Made by a program: the position numbers and the translations under genes. From an uncultured Prevotella sp. (GTDB lineage: Bacteria > Bacteroidota > Bacteroidia > Bacteroidales > Bacteroidaceae), in assembly GCA_900550365.1 (NCBI GenBank), contig URRR01000022.1, positions 1 to 40,565 of the forward strand: a DNA stretch of 40,565 nt. Reading direction: 5' to 3'. Shown here in pieces: positions 8,439 through 16,900 of this stretch. Every line of letters begins with the position of its first letter. Position 1 is the first letter of the stretch. A model generated the notes under the pieces. The model worked only from the letters and a program-made list of their open reading frames with translations. It made no database searches and was not told the DNA's origin.

Positions 8439-9868
8439 TCTTTTTCAGGTATTTGTTTGTCTGTTTTGCTGATGTAGTTCTTGCTTGAGTCAACGGCAAT
8501 AAGCACACGGTCGCTGCCGTTCATGTAAGCCGCATCGTAGGTAAATTCAGTTACCTTGCTGTCATATTCGCCGAGGTAAGTCAGTGAGCCGTCAGACGGA
8601 TTCATCCACCAAACGTTCTTCTTCGCGCCGCTTATCTTGCCGAGGTCTATGCTCATGGGCTTTCCGCTGTAGTTATATACCAGCAGGTAGTCGTTGCCGC
8701 GGGTAGCTATGACACGGTCGTAACGCTCGCAGTTCTGTCCGGCTATGATGCTCTGGTCAGCCACACGCTCGGTGAAGGGGAAGTTAAGGATAAGCCATTT
8801 AAGGTATTTCATCTGGTTGTAGCCCGGGTCTTTCATTGCCTCCCACCACGGTTTCTCTGCTCCGAACGATGCCATAAGTCCCGGACGTATGAACTGCATG
8901 ACCGAGTTGTGGCCGTAAGTGTGGCCGAAAGCTCCGCCGAACACAGCCCAATAAGCGTAGCGGCGCACGTCATAGTCCTGCCAGCGCGGCTCTGAGAAGT
9001 CGTGAAGTCCTTGCGGAATGTCCTCGTAACTCGGCTCGCCGTCAATAACGGGGCGCAGCGGTTTCTTCTCAAAGCTCATGTCAACGTAGCGCCAGTTGTC
9101 CTCCTCAGTGTTGTCTTTAATGGTGTAGTCGCCGTCACCTTTGCGCTGACCGTAGCGGCGGTGTCCGCTCTGGAACATGTTGAAGTCCATCCACTCACGG
9201 TCGTTGTACCACCATGCCGACGTCGTGCGGCCTCTGGGGTGGAACGTCATGACGTGGTTCTTGTCGATTTTCTTTATCGCACGTGCCATCGCGTCCCACA
9301 CCTCAGGCTTCTTGTCGCCCATTATGTCGCCGCCTATCATCCATATGATGTTCGGCTTGTCCTTGTATCTCTCGGCCAGGAATGTGCCGAGGGCGGCAGC
9401 TTTCTTTGTGTCCATGGCGTTAATCTGTGAGCCCCAGATGCAGTCCATAGCGATGTAGATGCCGTTGCGTTCAGCCACGTCAACTATGTAGTCAAGGTGC
9501 TCCCAATAGCCGTAAACACCCGGTTTTGATACCTTGCTGAAGTCAAACTCGGCATTGTTGGCAGCGTGGCCGTAGACGTTGAACGTAGGAATGGCGTTCA
9601 ACACCTGTATCTGTTCAACGTTGTAGCCCGCCGTGCGTTCATAGTTGAGAAAGTATTCAACCTCGTCACGGTTAAGTCTTTCGGGCAACAGCCATGCCGT
9701 GTTGCCGAGCCAGAAGAACGGCGCGCCGTTCTCGTGCACGAGATAACGGTTGTTTTCAGACACAACGAGCCGTCCGTTGCTCCACGGCTTGTAGATTTTG
9801 CCTGCTGCGTTTGCTGCCGTAAAGGCGAGCAGCAGCGCCAAGGTAAAGATTAAGTGCTTTCTGTTCAT
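8435..9868 (-). CDS. GH140-like (apiosidase-type, DUF4038) glycoside hydrolase
   Basis: The protein has 477 residues with a Sec signal peptide (AANAAG) and no lipobox. It shows the DUF4038 TIM-barrel family pattern from PFFWLGNTAWLLPERL onward. The probable catalytic acids are Asp181 in MIGGDIMG and Glu278 in VIDGEPSYE, followed by a small C-terminal beta-sandwich (about residues 380-477, LLVYNYSGKPM) of the type annotated as a putative collagen-binding domain. The characterised GH140 enzyme of B. thetaiotaomicron cleaves apiose from the galacturonan backbone of RG-II, which releases chains A and B. The same role is inferred here from family and context. Its stop overlaps the start of the GH78 gene by ATGA, suggesting coupled translation. 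DUF4038 also contains enzymes of other specificity, so family membership is firmer than substrate. Confidence 0.85.
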   Translation of the reverse strand: MNRKHLIFTLALLLAFTAANAAGKIYKPWSNGRLVVSENNRYLVHENGAPFFWLGNTAWLLPERLNRDEVEYFLNYERTAGYNVEQIQVLNAIPTFNVYGHAANNAEFDFSKVSKPGVYGYWEHLDYIVDVAERNGIYIAMDCIWGSQINAMDTKKAAALGTFLAERYKDKPNIIWMIGGDIMGDKKPEVWDAMARAIKKIDKNHVMTFHPRGRTTSAWWYNDREWMDFNMFQSGHRRYGQRKGDGDYTIKDNTEEDNWRYVDMSFEKKPLRPVIDGEPSYEDIPQGLHDFSEPRWQDYDVRRYAYWAVFGGAFGHTYGHNSVMQFIRPGLMASFGAEKPWWEAMKDPGYNQMKYLKWLILNFPFTERVADQSIIAGQNCERYDRVIATRGNDYLLVYNYSGKPMSIDLGKISGAKKNVWWMNPSDGSLTYLGEYDSKVTEFTYDAAYMNGSDRVLIAVDSSKNYISKTDKQIPEKE

Positions 9869-10181
9869 TTTCTTAGTAGTTATGATTATTTATGTATTTT
9901 ATCATCGGTTGTTCAGCTTCTGACGGCAGGCAGGCGGGGCGTTCATCATCGCCTGTTTTGCGATTGACGGCCTTCTGGCTTGCGAAAGGCCGTCTTTTAC
10001 CTCCTAAAAGGCCGTCTTTTACGATGCGATTGACGGCCTTTTGCAATGCGTTGATTATCATGATGTTACGGCGACAGCGTTTTTGCGGCAGCCACGGTTG
10101 CCTGTCGGGCTGAAAAACGGCAAGCAGACAGGCTGTTAAGGCGTTGCGCCCCGTCAGCTTGCCTGCTCGTTTGCGTGGGTA
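9869..10181. other. Spacer between GH95 and GH140 genes with palindromic repeats
   Basis: This 313-bp spacer carries the AAAAGGCCGTCTTTT repeat cluster (9959-10050) and a weak hairpin-like pair (GCAAGCAGACAGGCT near 10110 against AGCTTGCCTGCT near 10158). I found no -7 promoter motif for the minus strand, so read-through from GH95 into GH140 is likely. Confidence 0.55.
9959..10050. repeat. Cluster of AAAAGGCCGTCTTTT palindromic units
   Basis: Two full units (CGAAAGGCCGTCTTTTA and TAAAAGGCCGTCTTTTA) are flanked on both sides by half units beginning CGATTGACGGCC. The flanking halves are direct repeats about 70 bp apart. Same family as at 1261, 18496, 24394 and 33553. Confidence 0.8.
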
Positions 10182-12638
10182 TTAAATAGCTTTAAGCGTT
10201 ACAGTCTCGCCTTTCTTTGTCTTGACATCATATACATATGTCTTTTCGAGAGCTGGTAACGGTTCGATTGCGTCGGGCGCGTTGATTTTCTGCTTGATGT
10301 CGTCAGGCACGTCAAACAGCGGATTCTTGTTCTCGCCTTTTGCCTTCTTAAGTCCCTTGCCTTTAAGTGGCACGGCCGAACGGATGCGCAGATTGCCGCC
10401 GAGAGCAGACTTAACGACAGCCTTCTTTACCTTGTTGTTGCTCCATTCCATGTCAATCTCAAAGCCTCCGCGTGCCTTCAGACCTTTTACCGAGCCGTCT
10501 TTCCATGCGTCGGGCAGGGCAGGCAGCAGGTAGACAAAGCCGTCGTGGCTCTGCATCAGCATCTCGGCAATGCCGGCGGTGCAGCCGAAGTTGCCGTCAA
10601 TCTGGAATGGCGGGTGAGCGTCAAAGAGGTTGGGGTAGGTGCCGCCTTTCTTCTTCTCGTTGCGCACAAGCGTCAGTTGGTCGCCTATCAGCTTCCATGC
10701 ATGGTTGCCGTCAAGCAGTCGTGACCACAGACATACCTTCCAACCCATGCTCCATCCGGTTGATGGGTCGCCGCGGTGGATTAGTGATGTGCGTGCTGCG
10801 GCGGTCAGTTCGGGTGTGCGGAACGGCGAAATCTGGTTGCTTGGGTAGAGTCCGTAGAGGTGAGATACGTGCCGGTGGGTGTCTTTTGGATTGTCCCAGT
10901 CGTCTTTCCACTCCTGTAGCTGGCCCCAGCTTCCCGTCTGCATGGGCGGAAGTCCTGCTAATTTGGTCTTCAGACTGTCGGTAAACGCCGTCATGTCTGT
11001 TCTTCCCAAGATGGCAGTAGCGTCGATCACGTGGTTGAAGAGGTCGTAAAGCAGCTGGTTGTCCATTGTCACTCCGGCCGCCGTCGTAGCCTTGTGGCGA
11101 TGCTGGTTCTCAGGTGACAGACTCGGACATATCAGCCAATAGCTCTTGCTCGGGTTCTGTACCATTATCTGATTGAAGAATCTTGCGGCGCTTGTCATTA
11201 TCGGATATACGTTCTCAAGGAACTTCTTGTCGCCCGTGTAGAGGTAATGCTCCCACAGGTGCTGGCACACCCATGCGCCGCCGGTAGGCCACAGACCAGA
11301 CGGAGCCTTGTCTATTGCGCCCGTAACGCGCCAAAGGTCGGTGTTGTGATGCAGTACCCAGCCGTCAGCTCCGTACATTATGCGGGCTGATTCGCGGCCC
11401 GTCTCGCTCACGTCCTTTATCAGACTGAACAGCGGACCGTTCAGTTCGCTGAGGTTTGTCACCTCGGCGGGCCAGTAGTTCATCTCAAGATTGATGTTGC
11501 AGGTGTACTTGCTGTCCCATGACGGCAGCATCTTGTCGTTCCATATGCCTTGAAGCGTAGGCGGCTGCGTGCCCGGCTGCGACGTGCAGATGAGCAGATA
11601 GCGGCCGAACTGGAAGTATGTCTCCACCAGATGCAGGTCAGTGTGGGTCTTGAATGTCTCCACACGCCTGTCGGTTGTCATGTCTGCAAAGTTATCTTTG
11701 CCTACGTCAAGCTTCACACGGTCATACTGCGACTTGTATTTTGCCACGTGCGCCTGCTTCATTGCGGGATATTCGGCGGTCAGAGCCTTGCGTAACGTCT
11801 GCTCGGACAGCAGTGTGTCGTTGCCCGAAATGTCGTTGTAATGTTTGAAGTTGGTGGCGATGGTGAGATAAATAGTGGCTTCGTCGGCTCCGTTTATCTG
11901 TAAAACGCCGTCACGGCTGCTCATGCTGCCGCCCTTGATTTTGGCCGTCGCGCGTCCGGTGAATGTCACTTTTCCCTTCAGTCCTTCGTGCCAGCCGCTT
12001 ATTCCGCTGAGTACAATCTCGTCGCCCTCGCTCTTTATCGTAACGTCTTGCTGCGGAGAGGTCATCTGTGCGTTGCAGGTTATCATGCCGGGGCGGCTTG
12101 CCGTCAGGTGGATAAGTATCACATTGTCGGCCAATGAGGAGATATATTCGCGGCGATAGGTCACTCCGTCGGCCGTATATTGCGTGATTGCACGGGCCGA
12201 GTCGAGGCTCAACTCACGGTAATAGTCGGTGTACGCGCCTGTATTAGGGAAGTTTATGTACAGGTCTCCGAACGGTTGGTAGGGCATTCCGCTGTTCGTT
12301 TTGGCCTGCACATGTGCCGTTGCGAGGTCTTGGGCTTCCTTATACTTACCCTCCCAGACAAGCTGACGCACCTTAGGAAGATATTCTAAGGCCTCAGGAT
12401 TGGCGTTGTTGTTCGGCCGTCCGGCCCATATTGTCTCCTCGTTGAGCTGCAGCCGCTCAGCCGAAGGCGAGCCGAATATCATCGCTCCGAGGCGGCTGTT
12501 GCCTATGGGCAGGGCTTCTGTCCATGTGGAGGCCGGTCTGTCATACCAAAGGATGTGGCTGTTCTCCGCCGCGGGAGCACCTGTGGCGGTGGCTAAGGCA
12601 GTGAAAAATAGCGCTGCTGATAATATAATCTTTCTCAT
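10182..12638 (-). CDS. GH95 glycoside hydrolase (alpha-L-fucosidase / alpha-L-galactosidase family)
   Basis: The protein has 818 residues with a Sec signal peptide and no lipobox. The N-terminal beta domain carries the family signature PIGNSRLGAMIFG and LQLNEETIWAGRP. The (alpha/alpha)6 domain has the GH95 catalytic set: Asn381 and Asn383 in NINLEMNYWP, general acid Glu510 in SPENQH, and Asp681 in IDGNFG. GH95 enzymes invert the configuration of terminal alpha-L-fucose or alpha-L-galactose. In RG-II, chain A ends in alpha-L-galactose, and a GH95 enzyme removes it in B. thetaiotaomicron; that role is inferred here. Alpha-L-fucosidase activity on xyloglucan or mucin is the alternative. The start codon overlaps the stop of the esterase gene as ATGA. 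Confidence 0.93.
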   Translation of the reverse strand: MRKIILSAALFFTALATATGAPAAENSHILWYDRPASTWTEALPIGNSRLGAMIFGSPSAERLQLNEETIWAGRPNNNANPEALEYLPKVRQLVWEGKYKEAQDLATAHVQAKTNSGMPYQPFGDLYINFPNTGAYTDYYRELSLDSARAITQYTADGVTYRREYISSLADNVILIHLTASRPGMITCNAQMTSPQQDVTIKSEGDEIVLSGISGWHEGLKGKVTFTGRATAKIKGGSMSSRDGVLQINGADEATIYLTIATNFKHYNDISGNDTLLSEQTLRKALTAEYPAMKQAHVAKYKSQYDRVKLDVGKDNFADMTTDRRVETFKTHTDLHLVETYFQFGRYLLICTSQPGTQPPTLQGIWNDKMLPSWDSKYTCNINLEMNYWPAEVTNLSELNGPLFSLIKDVSETGRESARIMYGADGWVLHHNTDLWRVTGAIDKAPSGLWPTGGAWVCQHLWEHYLYTGDKKFLENVYPIMTSAARFFNQIMVQNPSKSYWLICPSLSPENQHRHKATTAAGVTMDNQLLYDLFNHVIDATAILGRTDMTAFTDSLKTKLAGLPPMQTGSWGQLQEWKDDWDNPKDTHRHVSHLYGLYPSNQISPFRTPELTAAARTSLIHRGDPSTGWSMGWKVCLWSRLLDGNHAWKLIGDQLTLVRNEKKKGGTYPNLFDAHPPFQIDGNFGCTAGIAEMLMQSHDGFVYLLPALPDAWKDGSVKGLKARGGFEIDMEWSNNKVKKAVVKSALGGNLRIRSAVPLKGKGLKKAKGENKNPLFDVPDDIKQKINAPDAIEPLPALEKTYVYDVKTKKGETVTLKAI

Positions 12639-13930
12639 TTTGTCTTAGGTGTAAATCTTAAAGCATTCTCATCTTCTATCGTAACCTTGCTTTCATCGAG
12701 CTTAGAGGCGTCAAGTCCGAACGTTTCTATAAAGAACTTGTACACTGCGTTGCGCTTGTTCGAGCCGAAGTCGTGTCCCTCTTTAGGCAGATGTATGTTC
12801 TTTACGTTGTCCGTCTTGCCGTAAAAGCCGTATATTCTCTGTATGTACGGGTATTCAAGTTCTGGCGTGGTAGATGTCCAGTCGCCGCCGTCGCTGACGA
12901 GCATCATCGGCTTCGGAGCGAACATGGCTGCCAGTTCAGCGTTGCATGTGCCGCCGCCGGCGAGCTGTATCGGCATTCCGCTCTCGCACGGGCAGCCTCC
13001 GTCAAACCATGATGACACGCTTACCACCGGGCAGCAGGCCGTGTATCGGTCGTCAAGAACGCTCAGCAGAACCGACTGTGTGCCGCCTCCCGAGCCGCCG
13101 TTCACGCCGATACGGCTTGTGTCAACGTCCTTGCGCTGTATCATCCAGTCAAGTATGCGTATGCCGTTGAGCGCCTGCATCACGTGAGCTTCAGGCGTCT
13201 GGTGAGCCTTGGAGCCTACCTCATCGGCTGATTCTCCCCAGCCCCAAAGGTCATAGTCAACGCATATCGCACCCATACGGGCCAGTGTGGCGAGCCTCTG
13301 TTGCTGCACTTTGCCATAGCGTCCGTTGCTGAAATGGCCGTTCGGACATATTATAAGAGGATGCTTGCCTTTGCTTCTCGGGGCATAGATTGACCCGCAA
13401 ACGGTGTGCCCGTTGGCTGTTTTCAGGCGGAAGTTCTGCACCGTATATCCGTCAAACTTGCGTATCTTGCCGTATTCCGGGGTTTCGGTAGAGCACTTTG
13501 CAAGCAGCTCGTCAATGCCGAGACGTGCCCTTACTTCCTTTTTCAGAGTGTCTTTCCTTGCCTCCCATGCGGCCTTGTCAGCATAAAGCGACGCCAGATA
13601 AGGTATCAGCTTCTGGCCGTCGGCCGGCTGTCTGCGCGGATATTCGTAAGGCTTTATCTTGTAAACGTTGCCGTTTTGCTTGACGGCCTTGAAGTCAAAG
13701 GGTGCAAGTATGTTTGTAAGCGTTTCTTCCAAAGAGTACGGGCGCACGCGGAAATCCGCGTACGCCAACTTCAGTCCGGTTGTGTCTACATTGTATTTCA
13801 ACCGTATTCCGAAACGTTTTGATACGTCACCAAGCACGTCTGACAACGGTCTTGTGAACTTAGTTTCGTATGTCTGTGCACCTGCCGTGATGCCGAAGAG
13901 CAGCAGTGCTGGTAATATCAGTCGTTTCAT
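12635..13930 (-). CDS. Secreted alpha/beta-hydrolase esterase with N-terminal STN domain
   Basis: The protein has 431 residues with a Sec signal peptide (TAGAQ) and no lipobox. Residues of about 20-92 match a secretin/TonB short N-terminal (STN) domain: PLSDVLGDVSKRFGIRLKYN, then YSLEETLTNILAPFDF and a final VYKIKP. Residues of about 150-431 are an alpha/beta hydrolase of the acetyl-xylan-esterase/dienelactone-hydrolase type. Ser280 in NGGSGGGTQ is the likely nucleophile and His386 in EGHDFGSN completes the triad. It probably removes acetyl or methyl esters that block the glycosidases; RG-II carries both, and from memory the B. thetaiotaomicron RG-II locus encodes a methylesterase with an extra N-terminal domain. 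An STN domain on a hydrolase is unusual, since these domains normally sit on TonB receptors, secretins or FecR. It lies 27 bp downstream of the large GH43-GH143-GH142 gene. Confidence 0.85.
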   Translation of the reverse strand: MKRLILPALLLFGITAGAQTYETKFTRPLSDVLGDVSKRFGIRLKYNVDTTGLKLAYADFRVRPYSLEETLTNILAPFDFKAVKQNGNVYKIKPYEYPRRQPADGQKLIPYLASLYADKAAWEARKDTLKKEVRARLGIDELLAKCSTETPEYGKIRKFDGYTVQNFRLKTANGHTVCGSIYAPRSKGKHPLIICPNGHFSNGRYGKVQQQRLATLARMGAICVDYDLWGWGESADEVGSKAHQTPEAHVMQALNGIRILDWMIQRKDVDTSRIGVNGGSGGGTQSVLLSVLDDRYTACCPVVSVSSWFDGGCPCESGMPIQLAGGGTCNAELAAMFAPKPMMLVSDGGDWTSTTPELEYPYIQRIYGFYGKTDNVKNIHLPKEGHDFGSNKRNAVYKFFIETFGLDASKLDESKVTIEDENALRFTPKTK

Positions 13931-13957
13931 CTTTTACCGTTTTACCTTTTTACTGTT

Positions 13958-16900
13958 TTATTTCTTATACGTCAGTTTGCCCAGATCGTCACGCTTGGCT
14001 GCCAGCTTGCCGTTTACGAACAGCATGAAGCCCTGGCCCTGGTGGTAGCGTTGGCCGTCCTTGTCATATAATATGGTAAGAACGTCGCCACGGTAGTTAA
14101 CGTTGTCAAGGCAGAAATAGTCCCATGTGCCTGCCGGAACGAGCGGGTTTACCACGATGCTGCCGTCAGCCTGCGGGCGAAGTCCTGCCAGACCGGTGAT
14201 TACGAGGTCGGCAAATGTCGAGTGATTGTAGTACCGGCTGCGCTCACGGTCGCCCATAAGCCATGCTCCGTTCTTCTCGTCGAGGTATTCGCCGATGTAT
14301 GGACGGCCGCGGTGATGCTGGCTTTCAACGTAAAGTTTCATCTGTTTGAAGAACGTTGAGTCGCCCAATACAGGGTCGGGATACGTATTCAGGTAGTTGG
14401 CGAAGGCTGTAAGCGTCTGGCTTGTGGCGAACGGCCATATAGCTCCGTCCCACTCGCAGCGGCCTACGCCGTGGCTTCTGAATTCGGGATGGCGGCGTTC
14501 TGCCGTAGTAAGTCCGTAAGGAGCAGAGAAGCCTTCCTCGTCCTCAAGCTGTTTCCATGCCTCGTCATACGTCTTCGCGTCGGGCAGATTGAAGTACCAG
14601 GGAATGTAACCTATGGCCTCACGCACGGCTGCTGCCGTGTCGCCGCGCACTGTCTCGAAGAACGAGTGCTTGCCGTTCCACAGCTTGCTTTGTATCAACG
14701 CTTTCAGCGTATCAGCTTCAAGGTCATACTCTTTTGCCTTTGACGCATTGCCGGCGAGAAGGTTTAATTGTGCCAGAGCACGTGCGTTGCCGTACATATA
14801 GCTGTTGATTGTCGGACGTGCGTACTGCTTACGGCGGCCTCCGCTTATGCTTTCTTCCATTCCGTCCTGCACGTCGCCCTGCCAGTAGAGGCCGTTAGGC
14901 AGACGGTTAGTGCGCTTCCAGCGGGCATATTCCTCCTCAAGCGAAGGCCTGAGAGCGGTAACGAAGGCCGTGTCACCAAGCACCTTGTAAGCCTCATAGA
15001 CAGCAGCGGGATTCCAGGAACTGAACTTGTTCATCTTCTGCATTGCCTTGCCGTTGTTGCCGTGATACCAGGTGTTGAGTATCTGGTGCAGATATGTGGT
15101 GTCGCGCAGCCAGCGGGTTTCCATTATGTGATGGCCAACGGCGCATGCTATGAGGTTATACCTGTCGGCATAAGAACGCTGTACGAGGAACTCCGTCATG
15201 CCAAGACCTACGGGAGTGCGCTTGATATGCTTGCGCAGCGACCACCAGCGGAAGTAATAAATCTCTACCATGTCCTTGTCGGGGCAGTCGAAGAGAGGAA
15301 TGTTACGTGCCATCCACTCTGACGATTTACTGTTGGGGATGAAGGTAACGATGTTCTCATCCTCCATTGTATTGAAGTAATCGGCGTAGTGCTTGTAGTC
15401 GTCATATCTCAGAACTGCGGCATTAGCGTCAGCGTCAGATGACTTAGTAGTAAGGTTGGCAATGGCGAATGTTGCCATGGGGTCTTCCTCATCGGCGCGC
15501 GGCATGTCAACAAACTGGTCGGCAGGGGTCTCGATATCAGGCTTGTCAAACAGGTCTCCGGTGCGGAAAACGATGCGTGTTATGGCATCTACCGGCGTGT
15601 CAAACATACGCGCTGTGGCTCTTTTGCCGTTCACGTAGTATGTTCCGATGTGACCGTCAACAGAAAGTACGGCTTTGATGTGATATGTCTGTCCTGCCTT
15701 GTAGTCTTTCATCATTCTGCCGTAGCGTGCTCCGCCCTTGACTTTCATTGTCGCAGCAGAGTCGAGAACGATGCGTGAGCACATGTTGCCCTTGGCGTCG
15801 AGGAACTCTATGTTAAGCTGTCCGTGGTCAGTCTGGCCGGCTTTTACGTCAAACTCAACGGTGAGCTCTTTAGTTGCCGGTATGACTTTCTCCACCCGTG
15901 CGTAGTCATACGGGTCCTTGTCGCTCAATGTCAGCCATTCGCCGTCGAGCTTGACAGGCGCCCATAAGGGTGAATATATGTTCCAGTCTGTCATGTCAGC
16001 CAGCTTGCTGTACCTGCCGAAGCCGCCTGAAGCGTGCTCTGTGGCCTCAAGTTTTACGGGCACCTGGATGCACGATACCCATATGTCTTCCTTGTTGTTG
16101 CTGTAAGTTACCCACAGATTGCCGTCTTTCGGTGTGCCGTTACCCTCAAGAATACCGCGTGTGTACTGCGGTCCGAAGCTTTTGTAGTTACCCCAGTGAC
16201 GCTCAGGAGTAACCTCGCCGTTGACCAGATTGAGCGTGGTGTACTCCAGACCGTCCTTGCTCAGCGATATGGCCAGCGGCCAGCGGTATTCAGCAGGGTT
16301 ATATACTGTGGCGTAAGTGCCGTCAGAAAGGCGCTGCCCCCATATCTTTGCGTTAGAGTTTACGAAGCCGTGCGCGCGTTTTCCGGGATAGCGCCAGGTG
16401 TTTCCGCCGTCACTGCTTATGCTGGTAACGGCATGCTTCCACAGAGCCACCTTGCGTCCGTCGGGCAGGGTATAGCCGCTGAAAGCCTTGTAAGGAGTCT
16501 TGAGCGGCAGTATGTCGTCGTTGCGGTCAGCCTCCTCAACCCACTGCATACGCATCATAGGGTCGGCTATCATCTCGTCACAGGCTTTCACGAAGGCCTT
16601 GTCTTTTGACCTTTTATAATAAGGGAAGTCAGTGTTCTTCTCGTTGAAGTCATGGTTGTAATAAATGAAGTAGATAGGTCCGAACGTGCCGTCGGCCTTT
16701 ATCTCGCGTACCACGCGGCCTATGCCGTTGCCGTCGTTGGGGTGGTCTTTAGGCGTAAGGGCCACGTTATAGTTACCCGTAGCCAGGAGTTTGTCGTTCT
16801 TTGACACGTAGAAGCCTACGCGCTGGTGCATCACGGCCTTAAGGTCTTTGGCCACAATGCCGGGCAGACTTTCTTTCGTGAAACCGTCGGGCACGTCATA

